A stretch of 64,000 nt of DNA from Croceibacterium_B sp963783195. GTDB lineage: Bacteria > Pseudomonadota > Alphaproteobacteria > Sphingomonadales > Sphingomonadaceae. Position numbers and translations under genes: made by a program. Below are positions 9,527 through 20,533 of the stretch, one piece after another. The stretch's first letter is position 1, and each line of letters starts with the position of its first letter. Where the stretch lies: the NCBI GenBank assembly GCA_963783195.1, contig CAWAMV010000001.1, positions 7,418 through 71,417 on the forward strand. Reading direction: 5' to 3'. The notes below the pieces were generated by a model. The model was given only the letters and a program-made list of their open reading frames with translations. It ran no database searches and was not told where the DNA came from.

Positions 9527-11172
9527 CCGGCCACGCGCCATCGTCTGCCGCCGGGACCAGCGACAATTCGCCGCCATCCCCGGCGATCTCGCGCGAGGGA
9601 TGGCATGCTTTCGTGCTGATCTCCACGGTGCAGGCGTTGAGTTTGCTGGACCGCAACATCCTTTCGATTCTAGCCGGGGACATCAAGCGCGACCTGGCGA
9701 TCGGCGATGCCGAGCTGGGCATGCTCTATGGCACGGTCTTCGCGCTTTTCTACGCCCTGTTCTCACTGCCGCTGGGGCGTCTCGCCGATGGCTGGATCCG
9801 CACGCGCCTGCTGGCGATCAGCATTGCCGTGTGGTCGCTCTCCACCGGGCTTGCTGCATTCGCCTCCGGGTTCACCACCCTTGCGCTTTCCCGGCTGGGC
9901 GTGGGCGTCGGCGAAGCCGCCGCGCAACCTGCGGGGACCAGCCTGATCTACGACCACTTCCCTCCCGCCCGTCGCGGACTCGCCATGGCGGGACTGGCCG
10001 CTGCGATCTCGGTCGGATTGGGGCTTTCGCTGATGCTGGGCGGATTGATGGCGGAATTGTGGGATGCTTCGTTTCGGGACTCGCAGGCGCCACTGGGCCT
10101 CGCAGGTTGGCAGTTCGCCTTCGTCGTGGCAGCGGCCCCGGGATTTATCGTCGCGATCCTACTCTGGCGTATGCGGGAGCCCGACCGCGGGGTGCTTGAC
10201 GGTGCGACCGCTCCCGAAGACGAGCGACCGTTCCGCGCATCAGCAAATGTGTTGGGTGCGATCCTGCCGATCAGCAACTGGATTCTCCTGCGCAGGGCGG
10301 GCGTCGGACGCAGCATTTGGTTCGCCAATATCGCCGGGCTGTTCGCCATCTTAGCCGTATGCTGGGGGCTTGCGGTACTGGCCTCGAGCCTGGCCCCTCG
10401 ACCTGCTCTCCAGCTGTCAAACTGGTCGATCGACCCCCACTACCTGCAATGGGGAATTGTCGGCTTCGGCAGCTACGCCTTGCTCAACCTCGCCCATTCT
10501 ATGCGCCAGTCGGATCCACCAGCCTTTGCCCTGCTCACCTCGCCATCAGTTTTGATCGGAATGGTCGTGGGTTCGCTGCAGTCGGTTATCAACTATGGCA
10601 TCATGGGCTTCACGCCGCTGTTCATCATGCAGGAATACGATGTCAGCGCCAGCGAGACGGGATTGCGTTTCGGCATCGTCGTGGCAGTGCTGGGGATTTT
10701 CGGGCCGCTGATTTCGGGGCCGGTATCGGATTGGGCCCACAGCCGAAGGCCCAATCGCGGCCGATTGTGGGTCGTCATATTCTCTCTCGGCCTGTCGCCG
10801 ATCCCTGGCTATTTCACCTACACTGCACCCGATACGTTGAGTTTCTACACCTGGTTCGTCATTCACGCGCTGCTCCTGACGATGTGGCTGCCGCCGTTCT
10901 ACGCGGTCCTGATGGAGCTAGTGCTGCCGCGGATGCGAGCAATAACCATGTCGACCTATCTGGTGACCTACACCATCCTGGGCCTTGGTATCGGGCCTTA
11001 TACCGTGGGAATGGTAAGCGACGCCAACGATGGCGACCTAGGCACAGCTATCCTTTCAATCTTCACCGTTTCGCCGGTCATCGTCGTCCTGCTTTTCGTG
11101 ATGCTGAAAACGGTACCGCGCGATTTCGACCTGATCGCCCCGCGCGCGAAGCAGGCCGGCGAGGTGCGCTAG
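9523..11172 (+). CDS. MFS transporter 2 (spinster-like)
   Basis: A 549-residue MFS carrier. The start is taken as the GTG at 9523 (GTGA overlap with the dehydrogenase stop); an in-frame start further upstream lies inside the dehydrogenase. After about 28 polar residues the first helix begins, then the typical SLLDRNILSILAGDIKRDL and SLPLGRLADGW motifs. It is longer than the first MFS protein because of a loop with extra hydrophobic segments around residues 235-300. It belongs to the same spinster-like group as the gene at 1931, suggesting import or efflux of a pathway compound. Base composition matches its neighbours. Confidence 0.9.
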   Translation: MTGHAPSSAAGTSDNSPPSPAISREGWHAFVLISTVQALSLLDRNILSILAGDIKRDLAIGDAELGMLYGTVFALFYALFSLPLGRLADGWIRTRLLAISIAVWSLSTGLAAFASGFTTLALSRLGVGVGEAAAQPAGTSLIYDHFPPARRGLAMAGLAAAISVGLGLSLMLGGLMAELWDASFRDSQAPLGLAGWQFAFVVAAAPGFIVAILLWRMREPDRGVLDGATAPEDERPFRASANVLGAILPISNWILLRRAGVGRSIWFANIAGLFAILAVCWGLAVLASSLAPRPALQLSNWSIDPHYLQWGIVGFGSYALLNLAHSMRQSDPPAFALLTSPSVLIGMVVGSLQSVINYGIMGFTPLFIMQEYDVSASETGLRFGIVVAVLGIFGPLISGPVSDWAHSRRPNRGRLWVVIFSLGLSPIPGYFTYTAPDTLSFYTWFVIHALLLTMWLPPFYAVLMELVLPRMRAITMSTYLVTYTILGLGIGPYTVGMVSDANDGDLGTAILSIFTVSPVIVVLLFVMLKTVPRDFDLIAPRAKQAGEVR

Positions 11173-11196
11173 CTGGGGCGCGTCGCCGGTCGCCGA

Positions 11197-12754
11197 TCAG
11201 GCCGACGCGAAAAGGCCGATATCTTCGCTGCGGGCAAAGTTTCCATGAAGGCCGAAGCGCAGCCGGATCGGCACGTGAATGGTGGCGACCGGACCGTTCG
11301 CGATCTCCAGGGCATTGAAAACCAGCAGATCGCTGCGATGTTCGTCGAGGCGGTTGCAGACCTGCATGACCCATCCCTCGCCCTCCGCGCTGTCGGCACT
11401 GCGCGGGACGAAGACCGGCTCCTGCAGCGACGAAACCGGCCCGCACCACCAGTGCTGCTCGTCACCGGTCTCGAGGTCCTTCAGGAACAGGCAGTTCATC
11501 AGCATTCCGGTATGACTGCCCTGCCGCAGTTCGACCGGGCGGGACGGGTCGATCTCCAGCCCCCAGGTGTAGCGCGCCTTCAGCCCGGTGAAGCGTTCGT
11601 CGATGCGGGGGAACTCGCTGGCGGTTTCGGTCAGCGGGACGATCTCGTCGAATTCCTCGCCGTTGCTGGCGAGATCGACCGTCCAGCGTGTGAGCTTGCT
11701 CATCGCCTGCACCGGATCGAAATCGGCGCCCGTGTACGTCGGGGAAAAAGGGGAACATGTTGTTCTTCGCTTCGGGAATAACGAAATGGATTTTCGTCCC
11801 TTCTTGCCAGGCATTGACGACGTGGCTAGCGAAGCAGTTGTCGCGCTTGAACCAGCGGATATCCTCGTCTTTCAGGTCGTCGCGGCGCGGGATGATGCCG
11901 AGGTAGACCGGCCTCGTCGTGTCGAAGCCGAAATGCGGCAGGCCCTGTTCCAGCCGGTCCCAGCTGCCGACGCTCGGCACGATGTGCAGCACGAGGTAAT
12001 CCTCGGTGATCGCGAAGTCGTGCATCATGCAGTAGTAGGGCACCTTGAACCACTTCTCGCGCACGAGCTCGCCGTTGGGGCCGATTTCCATGTAGGAGAC
12101 ATCGTCGCTGCATAGCCCGCTGGCGGCATAGCCGATGGCGACCATGTTGCCGGTGGCGGGATCGACCTTGGGATGCGCGGTGAATGTCTGGCTTTTCAGC
12201 GCGCCGTCCCATGTCTCGAAAGCCTCGGTCTCCATTGTCGCGGGATCGATGACCAGCGCCGGGCTGTCCTCCTTCAGCGCCCACAGCTTGCCGCCGAAGA
12301 TCCACGCATTGGTGTTGGCGGTGGAGCGGATGCGCCCCTTCACGCTCTCGTCGTCGGTCAGCGGGTTGCGATAGGCCCCGAACAGCGCTTTGCCGGCTTC
12401 GCGCTCCAGCTTCCACTTGTCGGTCTGCGCCCAGCGCTGGCGGAAATCGACCTGTCCGTCGTGGAAGTGGAACCGGGTGATCATCCCGTCGCCGTTGAAC
12501 GAGATGTCGTCGGCGAGGCGGGGTGGGAACTGGGGGTCGGGCTGCACGCGGAAGAACGCGCCCTCCAGCTCGCGCGGAATTTCGCCCTCGTGCTGCAGGT
12601 CGGCAATGTCCGCCTCGATCCGGCTGGGCGTGTTGAATCCCGTGAAGTTCGGCGTGTCGGGGAACTGGCTCACTTCGCTGCATCCTTCTTGTCTGTTCGC
12701 CCAGTCTAGGCACTGCGGCGCGACATCCCAATCAACCCGGTTGTTGCGAGCCAT
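11197..12754 (-). pseudogene. lignostilbene dioxygenase-like enzyme 2, frameshifted
   Basis: Second cleavage oxygenase of the island, about 517 codons, with one frameshift near 11740-11755 just after the NMFPFFPDV segment. Both frames together keep all four His ligands (FTAHPKV, MMHDFAIT, ASHVVNAW, FGLHGNF). Tyr128 (LFGAYRN) and Lys161 (ALKEDSP) are again 33 residues apart, as in the stilbene-cleaving enzymes. The paralogue at 5994 is intact. Since catalytic residues survive on both sides of the break, it may be a sequencing error or a very recent mutation. It is divergent from the GMC gene at 12936 and shares its control region. Confidence 0.83.
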
Positions 12755-12871
12755 TAGCCCGCCTCATGCGTTCGGACTGCCGTCGGCTTGATCGCCCGCC
12801 GCGCGGCCCTATCCTCACCATCAACCACGTTGCGCGTGCGCGTACGGAGTATTAGAGCCGGGGCGAGTTTG

Positions 12872-12883
12872 TTGATTAGTCAC
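12872..12883 (+). promoter_or_regulatory. operator-like motif TTGATTAGTCAC
   Basis: Third copy of the TTGATTRRTCAY motif, 64 bp before the GMC start at 12936 and about 118 bp upstream of divergent oxygenase 2. Position suits joint control of both units. Confidence 0.4.
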
Positions 12884-12935
12884 GGTATGCGTCGGCGATC
12901 GCACGCCTGGCAACCGAAATATGCGGGGACAGGAT

Positions 12936-14579
12936 ATGCGAACCGATTACGGCCGCTTCGATTACATTGTCATCGGTTCGGGTTCCGCGGGCGCGGTCGT
13001 GGCCGCGCGGCTGGTCGAGGACGGTCGGCGCAGCGTTCTGGTGATAGAGGCGGGCAAGTCCGACCGGCGCGCGCTGGTCGACATGCCGATCGCCTGGTTC
13101 AGGGCGATGCGTACGCCCGACCTCGGCTGGGGCTACATGAGCGAGCCCGAGCCGCATGCGAACGACCGCCGCATCCCCGCCCCACGCGGCAAGGTGGTGG
13201 GCGGCTGTTCGGCCATCAACGGCATGATGTATTCGCGCGGCAATCCGCGCGATTACGACGACTGGGCGCAGGCGGGCTGTTCGGGATGGAGCTTCGACGA
13301 CGTGCTGCCCTATTTCCGCAAGTCGGAAAGCAACTGGCGCGGCGAGTCCGAATATCACGGCGCGGACGGCCCCATCACGGTCGCGCGGCACGAGGCGGAC
13401 GACCGGGTGTTCCCCGCGATCATGGACGCCGCCCGCGCGCTGGGACACGAGGCGGTCGATGACTTCCACGGTGCGGACACGCAAGGCTGGAGCGTCCCCG
13501 ACTTCACCATCCACGGCGGCAGGCGTGGCAGCCCCGCCGCGCGCATGCTGCGCCCCGCGTTGCAGCGCGACAATGTGCGGCTGGTGACCGATGCGCTGGC
13601 GGAGCGCGTCGTCATCGAGCAGGGCCGCGCCCGCGCGCTGGAGTTTCGCGTTGCCGGGGAGCCCGCGCTGGCGCATGCGGAGCGCGAGATCGTGGTGTGC
13701 GCGGGCGCGTTCAACACGCCGCACCTGCTGATGCTCTCGGGCATCGGCCCGGCGGACCATCTTCGCGAGCACGGCATCGCCGTCGCCAACGATCTGCCGG
13801 GGGTGGGGGAAAACCTCCAGGATCACGCCAGCATCGGCATGCTGTTCGAGGCGAGCGGCCCTTACACTTTCGACAGGGAACTTCGCGCGGACCGCTTCGC
13901 GCTGTCGCTGCTGCGCTGGAAGCTGCTGGGGCAGGGGCCGCTGGCGGGGCTGCCGGTGGGGGCGCAGGGCTTCGTGCGCACGCGCGAGGGGCTGGACCGG
14001 CCCGACCTGCAACTGCTGGTCAGCCCGGTGGCGATGGACGCGCGGGTCTGGTTCCCCCGCTGCGCGCAAGGCGCGCGGCGATTACTTCACGATCGCAACG
14101 TCCTGCTCAATCCGGAAAGCCGCGGCCGGTAAGGCTGGCGTCGGGCGATCCGCGGGACAAGCCCGCGATCCACCTGAACCTGTTGCAGGCGCGGCCGACC
14201 GCGCAGACGTTCCGCCGCTTCCTGCGCTTCACCCGCGAACTATGGCGACCGACCCGGCCAGCGGCCTGGTGCCCGTGAGGTCGTGCCCGGCCCGAAGGTG
14301 CAGAGCGATGACGAGATCGACGCCTATGTCCGCGGCGCGATCGGCACCGCGATGCATCCGGCCAGCAGCTGCGCGATGGGGACCGGGCCGCGGCGGTGGT
14401 CGACCGCAATGCGGGTGCGCGGCCTCGAGGGGCTGCGCGTCGTCGATTGTTCGGTCATGCCCACGATCGTCGGCGGCAACACCAACGCGCCGGCCATCAT
14501 GATCGCCGAGAAGGCCGCCGACATGATCGTCGCCGCGGAATGGGCCGAAGCTACGGGCGGCGACAGGCGGACTGCATGA
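12936..14579 (+). pseudogene. GMC-family FAD oxidoreductase 1, frameshifted
   Basis: A choline-dehydrogenase-like GMC oxidoreductase. The FAD site VIGSGSAGAVVAARL is at the N-terminus, GMC signature 1 is RGKVVGGCSAINGMMYS and signature 2 is GAFNTPHLLMLSGIGP. The C-terminal catalytic block HPASSCAMGT and SVMPTIVGGNTNAP are present but in another frame. At least two frameshifts fall between about 14080 and 14280. An in-frame ATG at 12921 is an alternative start. GMC enzymes oxidise alcohols with FAD; here it could feed the aldehyde dehydrogenases. Its last codons overlap the next GMC start (ATGA at 14576). Confidence 0.83.
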
Positions 14580-16236
14580 CCTATGACTATATCATCGTCG
14601 GTGCGGGATCGGCGGGCTGCGTGCTCGCCAACCGGCTGAGCGAGGACCCTGCAAAGCGCGTGCTCCTGATCGAGGCGGGCGGGAGCGATCGGCAATTCGC
14701 TGATCTCACATGCCGCTCGGCTTCATGCGCGCATGTCATGACCGGAAGTTCACCTGGCGCTATATGACCGCAGCCGGAACCGAACCTCGACGGCCGCCGC
14801 ATCCGGTCCCGCGCGGGCAAGATGCTGGGCGGATCGTCCTCGATCAACGGCATGTTCTTCATGCGCGGCCACAGCCTCGATTTCGACAGCTGGCGGCAGA
14901 TGGGCTGCACGGGCTGGGGCTATTGCCGACGTGCTGCCCTACTTCAAGCGGATGGAACGCAGCTGGCAGCGGCGGCCGGGCCCTATGGCACGGCGACGAC
15001 GGCCCGCTGCGTGCAGCCGATGCAGACCGAACGCCCGCTGCACGATCCGCTGATGGAAACCGGCGAAGGCGGCGGGCTTCGACACCACCGAGGACCTCAA
15101 CGGCGAAGAGGAAGAGGGCTTCGCCCGCGGCGAGCTGACGATTGACGCGAAGGGCCGCCGGGCCAGCACCGCGCGCGCCTATCTCGATCCCGGCGCCGAC
15201 CGCCCGAACCTGACCGTCATGACCGGCGCGCTGACGCGCCGCGTGATCTTCGAAGGCAACGGCCGCGCGGTCGGCATGGAATTCGAGCACGAAGGCGAGC
15301 GTGAAGCGGTCCAGCGCGAGCGCGAGGTGATCCTGTAGCGGCGGCAGTTACAATTCGCCGCAGTTGCTGATGCTGTCGGGCATCGGACCGGCCGCGCAAC
15401 TGCGCGACACGGGATCGAGGCCCTGCATGACTGCCCGGCGTCGGCCGCAACCTGTCGGAACATCCGCGCGTGCCGGTGCATTTCGGCTGCAAAGCCGGTG
15501 AGCTTCCTGAACCAGCTGCGCGCCGACAAGGTCGCGCTGTCCGTGTTGCAATGGCGCGCTGTCGGCAAGGGCGCGTTCGCCAGCCAGTTGAACAGCTGCA
15601 ACATCGTGATCCGCACCCGGCCCGAACTGGCGCGGCCCGATATCCAGCTCTGGTCCAACCCGGTCCGGATGGACGCGCAGATCTGGTTCCCCTTCTTCGG
15701 CGGCGGCAGGAAGACAGGATCACCGCCGATGTCATCCTGCTGCACCCGCAGAGCCGGGGCTGGCTGGAACTCGCATCGCCAGATCCGGCGGATTTCCCGC
15801 GAAATCACGCTCAACAATTTCTCCGACCGCGCCGATCTTCGAGACCGCGCGCGATGGCATCGCGCTGGCGCGCAAGATCTACCGCACCCAGCCGCAGGCC
15901 AGCCTGACCGGGCAGGGAAATTCTGCCCGGGCGGCATCTGCAGAGCGATGAGGAACTCGAAGCCACATCCGCGCAATGGCCGAGGTGACGCAGCACCCTG
16001 TGGGCACCTGCGCGATGGGCACCGGCTCCAGACCGTGGTCGATCCGCAAGCTGCGGGTGCGCGGGATCGAGGGCTTGCGCGTGGTCGATGCCTCGGTCAT
16101 GCCCACCGTGCCGGGTGGCAATACCAACGCGCCCACGATCATGCTGGCGGAAAAGGCTGCCGACATGATCCTTGGCAAACCGCCTTTGCCCGCCGAAGAT
16201 CATCGTCGGCACCTCACGACAACGCCAGCCAACTGA
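14576..16236 (+). pseudogene. GMC-family FAD oxidoreductase 2, heavily frameshifted
   Basis: A second GMC oxidoreductase, whose ATG overlaps the stop of the first. YDYIIVGAGSAGCVLANRL marks the FAD site. Downstream, the signature MLGGSSSINGMFFMRG, the ADLPG-type middle part and the C-terminal HPVGTCAMGT and SVMPTVPGGNTNAP appear in changing frames. I count at least six frame changes between about 14700 and 16000, spaced every 100-300 bp. Such dense single-base changes in otherwise well-conserved sequence look more like poor base calling than slow decay. If corrected it would be about 540-550 residues, a normal length. Confidence 0.82.
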
Positions 16237-16249
16237 TTAGGAAACGCCA

Positions 16250-17795
16250 ATGAACCCGCCACCCATGCCGATCGATCTTTCCATCCTGCCCGGCCTGAAG
16301 GAAGAGCTTGCGGCCACCCCGCGTAAACTGTTCATCAACGGCACCTTCGTTGCGGCCCGGTCGGGCGAGACGTTCGACGTGGTCGATCCGGCGACCGGGA
16401 AGGTCTTCGCGCAGGCTGCGTCAGGCGGCGCGGAAGACATCGACCTTGCGGTGAAGGCGGCACGCAAATGCTTCGACAGCGGCGCGTGGTCCGCCATGCC
16501 ACCAGCCCAGCGCGCTCGGATCATGATGAAGCTGGCGGAACTGATCGAGGCGAATGGCAGCCGTATCGCGCTGACCGAAACGCTCGACAACGGCATGCCG
16601 TTGATGATGGCGTATTTCGGCGGCGTGATGGCCGCGTCCGAGACAGCTGCGATACAATGCCGGATGGGCACCAAGATCGGCGGCGAGACCTTCACCCCGT
16701 CGCATCCGGGCGAGTGGCACGCCTTCACTCAGCGCGAGCCGGTGGGCGTGGTCGGCGCGATCGTGCCGTGGAACTTCCCCTTCGTGATGGCGGTCGCCAA
16801 GATCGCGCCGGCGCTTGGCGGCCGGCTGCACCGATCGTCCTCAAGCCTGCCGAACAGACGCCGCTTCGAGCACCGTGATCCTGGCGAGCTGATTGCCGAG
16901 GCCGGTTTCCCGGAAGGCGCGGTCAACATCGTCACCGGCTATCGGCAAGACGGCAGGTGCCGCGCTGGTCGAACATCCGGCAGGTGGACAAGATCTCCTT
17001 CACCGGCTCCACCGTCGACCGGCAAGCAGATCGTCCACGCCTGCACCGGCAATCTCAAGCGCGTAACGCTGGAACTCGGCGGAAGATCGCCCGGTGATCA
17101 TCTTCGACGGATGCCGACCTCTAGAAGGCGATTCCCGGCGCGCCGCGATGGGCATTTTCGGCAATGCCGGGCAGGTCTGCGCGGCGGGTTCGCGGCTGTT
17201 CGTGCACGAGAAGGTGCGCGACCAGGTGCTCGAAGGCGTTACCCAGGCTGCGCCAAGGTCGCTGAAGGTCGGCTCGCGGCCTCGCTCCCGAAACGCAGAT
17301 GGGCCCGCTGGTGAGCGATGTGCAGTTCGACCGCGTCACCGGCTACATCGAAAGCGCGCTGTCCGAAGGGGCGCAGGTCCATCGTCGGCGGGCGAGGCGG
17401 AGAAGGTCGAGGGCTCCGAGGGGGCTATCTTCATCCAGCCGACCGTGCTGGCCGGACACGGCCGCGGGCATGAAGGCGGTGGAAGAGGAAATCTTCGGCC
17501 CGGTCCTGTGCACCATGACCTTTGGCGACGACGATCTCGAAGCGATGGCCGCGGCGGCCAACAACACGAATATCGGCCTCAACGCCTCTGTCTATCTGGA
17601 CGCAGGACATTACGCGCGGCCTCAAGCTGGCCAAGCGAATCAAGCGCGGGCATGGTGCAAGATCAACGGCGGGGCGGGGGCCCCGATCCGGCGATGCCGC
17701 TGGGCGGCTTCAAGCAGTCCGGCTGGGGCCGCGAAAACGGCCGCGCGGGCGTGGAAGCCTACACCGAGATCAAGTCCGTCACCGTCAACCTCTAA
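16250..17795 (+). pseudogene. aldehyde dehydrogenase 2, frameshifted
   Basis: An aldehyde dehydrogenase starting 13 bp after GMC 2. The first 190 residues are intact (FINGTFVAARSGETFDVVDP, then VPWNFPFVMAVAKIAPAL). From about 16815 onward the frame changes several times. Conserved blocks remain visible: TLELGG, FGNAGQVCAAGSRLFV with the catalytic Cys, and the C-terminal PLGGFKQSGWGRENG. It is of the betaine/phenylacetaldehyde-type branch, distinct from aldehyde dehydrogenase 1. It overlaps the convergent monooxygenase by 4 nt. The frame changes belong to the same cluster that affects 11.7-18.3 kb. Confidence 0.83.
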
Positions 17796-19392
17796 AACCC
17801 GCAGGCCTGCGACAGGATGGCGGCGGCCTCTGCGTCGCCGACATCGCCCTCGCCGGTCCATGCGACGAACTCGTCCGGCCTGACGAGCGCGTGGGCCTGC
17901 GTGTTCGCCCCCAGCAAGACTTCCTGCAGGGGAATGTTGCGAGGACGCGCCGATCGCGCAAAGGTGTCGAGCACGGCGGGATCGGCGGCGGCGATGGCAA
18001 AGCCGTCGCCTAGCCGTCCGCAAGTCCGCTCTCCGCTCGCATCGCGCAAGGGCGGCAGGTGGTGACCGGCGACGGGCTTGTGCGAATGCTCGCCGACGGC
18101 GGAGCCTGCCGCGTCGCCCGATCCGCCGACAGTCAGCGGCGAACCCGCGTAATGCGGCGCGAAGGAAAACACCTCCTCCTCGGCATGGCGGTGTCTGCGT
18201 TCGAGAGCCTGCGCCAACTCGCCGTCATCCATACCCTGCGCCATGCGGGCTACGAATTGCCGGTCGGTTGCGATTGACTTGGCGATGAAGTCGCGCGCGG
18301 TGGAGGCGAACTCGCGTGGCGTTCCGCGCCGTAGCTATCCAGCAGGTGCGGCCCGGCCCAGCCCGCCAGCGTCGCTGCCAGCTTCCAGCCAAGGTTTCGC
18401 GCGTCCTCGAAGCCGGTATTGATGCCGTATCCGCCGTAGGGCGGGTGCGAATGCGCGGCGTCCCCGGCGATGAGGATGCGCCCCGCGCGATAGCTGTCGG
18501 CAATCGCGAAGCGCAGGTCCCAGAAGCCCGAATAGGTGATTTGCGCCGCGAATTCGTTGCCCGCCGCGCGATGCAGCGCGGCCAACAGGTCCGCCTCGGC
18601 ATCGCTGCGCTCGCCCAGCATGGGGGCGTGGAAGAAGAAGTTGGCGTTGCCGTCCACCCGGCCGAAGAACTGCCAGTAGCCCTCGAAATCGGGATGCAGC
18701 ACGTTGAAATAGCTCTTGTCGGGAAAGCGTTCGACCAGCCGATCGAACGCGGGCGAGTGAAACACGATCAGCGCCATCACGCGGTCGTGATCCTGCCGGG
18801 TCTGCGTGATCGCCGCGCTTCGCCGGGTGACGGAGCGGCTGCCGTCGCATCCCACCGCATAGGCGGCGCGGAAGGTACGCTGGCAGCCATCGTCCACGCA
18901 GGTCGCGGAAACCGACGCGCCTTCGTCATCCTGCGAAACCGCCTCCACCCGCCAACCGGTGATGAAGTCTATGGCATCGATCTCGCGCGCGCGGCGACGC
19001 AGCACGGCTTCGGTATCGTATTGCGGGAGGCGGGCATTCGCGGCGCAGTAGTAGGGCTCCACAAGCCTGCGGCTCAGCCAGTCGTGGCAGGGGCCGTCCA
19101 CCAGTTGTCCGTAGACCGTGACGCCACCGGCGTTCTCACCCGGCGGGATCGGTTGCGCGGCGCGCAGTTCGCGCTCCGCACCCCAGGCCTGGAAATGTTC
19201 CATCGTGCGCTGCGTCAGGTTCTGGCCCTTGGGCACCAGCTGCGGTTCGTCCCATGCCTCGATCACCAGCACGCGCACGCCGCGCCGGCCCAGGTCTATC
19301 GCCAGACCCAGGCCCACCGGCCCGCCGCCCACGACGATCACGTCGCTGGCGGATCGTTCGTCATGCGCCATCGCGTTCCTCACCCTTGTCAT
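17792..19392 (-). pseudogene. class A flavoprotein monooxygenase, one frameshift
   Basis: An FAD-dependent aromatic hydroxylase of the PheA/TfdB/MhpA type. Landmarks are the N-terminal FAD site VIVVGGGPVGLGLAIDLGRR, the middle DG motif YAVGCDGSRSVTRR, and RILIAGDAAHSHPPYGGYG with the GD motif. One base is missing near 18313-18318, after SYGAERHA. The rest of the thioredoxin-like C-terminal domain follows in the next frame and ends normally at 17792, giving about 533 codons. These enzymes hydroxylate phenols using NAD(P)H and oxygen. It is divergent from the LysR gene, a classic pairing of regulator and target. A second start at 19371 (MAHDERSA) is possible. Confidence 0.84.
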
Positions 19393-19426
19393 GCAACGGC
19401 TTTGCCAGAACGCCCTGGCATTTGCT

Positions 19427-19441
19427 ATTCGTGCGGCTAAT
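19427..19441 (+). promoter_or_regulatory. LysR-type box ATT-N9-AAT
   Basis: ATTCGTGCGGCTAAT lies 22 bp before the LysR start and 34 bp upstream of the divergent monooxygenase. It contains the T-N11-A core of LysR boxes and shares its right half with the perfect palindrome at 20394. Probable autoregulation and activation site. Confidence 0.45.
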
Positions 19442-19463
19442 CGGGCGGGAGTAGGGACGGACC

Positions 19464-20393
19464 ATGCGCCACGGCAGACTGAAAGAGCTGAACCTCAACC
19501 ACCTGCTGACGCTCGACGCGGTGCTACGCTATCGCAACCTCACCCGCGCGGCAGAGCAGCTGGAGGTGACGCAGGGCGCGATCAGCCAGTCGCTCGCGCG
19601 GCTGCGAAAGTTCTTCGACGACAAGCTGCTCGTGCGGATCGGCAACTCGATGGAGCCGACCGCGCTCGGCAGCAGCCTGCAGGCCCCGCTCGCGAGCATC
19701 CTCGCCAGGATCGAATCCGACATCGTCGTGAGGGCCGGCTTCGACCCGGCGGAGGCGACCGGCAAGCTCTCCATCTGCATGACCGACCTCGGCGAATTCA
19801 CCTTTCTCTCCCCGCTGATCGAGCGGCTGTCCGAACTGGCGCCAAACCTGTCCGTGTCGTCGCGCGCGCTGCCCGATGCGGAGCTCGCGCGCTATATGGC
19901 GGACGGCGTCATCGACCTCGCCTTCGCCGGCCCGATCGAGGAGGTGGCCGACCTCAAGGTGCAGAAGATCTTCGAACACGAGCTGGTGGCGGTGGTTTCG
20001 GAGAAATGCACGCTGCCCGACATCGTCCATGTCGACGCTTACACTTCACTGCCGCACGTCGTGCTCGATTCGCCCTATATCAAGCGGGTCCGTATCGAGA
20101 GTGCACTCGACAGGCTCGGCTACAAGCGGCAGATTCATCTCAGCACCCCGAACGCGTTGGTGCATCCCTTCCTGCTGGAACGCAACGCCAACCTCATCGC
20201 CACGCTGCCGCGCGCGTTTGCGGAGCGGGCCGCGGCGGTGTTGCCGCTGCGTATCCTGAAGCTGGGCTTCGACGTCCCCAGGCTGGAGGTGTTCCAGTAC
20301 TGGCACCCGCGCTTCGACCGCCACGAACCCTCCCGGTGGCTGCGCCGGCAGGTTCTCGATCTCGCCAGCGAACTGGCGTCGGGACGGGCGTGA
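19464..20393 (+). CDS. LysR-family transcriptional regulator
   Basis: A 309-residue LysR regulator. The winged helix-turn-helix is at about residues 9-68 (NHLLTLDAVLRYRNLTRAAE, then QGAISQSLARLRKFFDDKL). An effector-binding domain follows from about residue 95. The NodD/NahR-like group with this HTH usually responds to aromatic or phenolic inducers. It is divergent from the monooxygenase at 17792 and directly upstream of the TonB receptor at 20534. ATT-N9-AAT boxes lie on both sides of the gene, so it probably controls itself, the monooxygenase and the receptor. The inducer is unknown; a pathway intermediate is the likely choice. Confidence 0.92.
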   Translation: MRHGRLKELNLNHLLTLDAVLRYRNLTRAAEQLEVTQGAISQSLARLRKFFDDKLLVRIGNSMEPTALGSSLQAPLASILARIESDIVVRAGFDPAEATGKLSICMTDLGEFTFLSPLIERLSELAPNLSVSSRALPDAELARYMADGVIDLAFAGPIEEVADLKVQKIFEHELVAVVSEKCTLPDIVHVDAYTSLPHVVLDSPYIKRVRIESALDRLGYKRQIHLSTPNALVHPFLLERNANLIATLPRAFAERAAAVLPLRILKLGFDVPRLEVFQYWHPRFDRHEPSRWLRRQVLDLASELASGRA

Positions 20394-20408
20394 ATTAGCG
20401 CCGCTAAT
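20394..20408 (+). promoter_or_regulatory. perfect palindrome ATTAGCGCCGCTAAT (LysR box)
   Basis: Seven-base arms around a single C, directly after the LysR stop and 126 bp before the TonB receptor start. It fits the T-N11-A rule and matches the site at 19427 in its ATT...GCTAAT outline. Likely binding site for the adjacent LysR protein. Confidence 0.5.
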
Positions 20409-20533
20409 ACGAGCGATTGACGACGCTCGATTGCGCTTTCCAGCCCGCTTTCGAAAAATCCTTCCTGCAGAAAAGTCCGGGCCGACGGGACACGCGAAGG
20501 GCGTGGCGGCCGGGACCCAAGGGGAGGGAGAGG

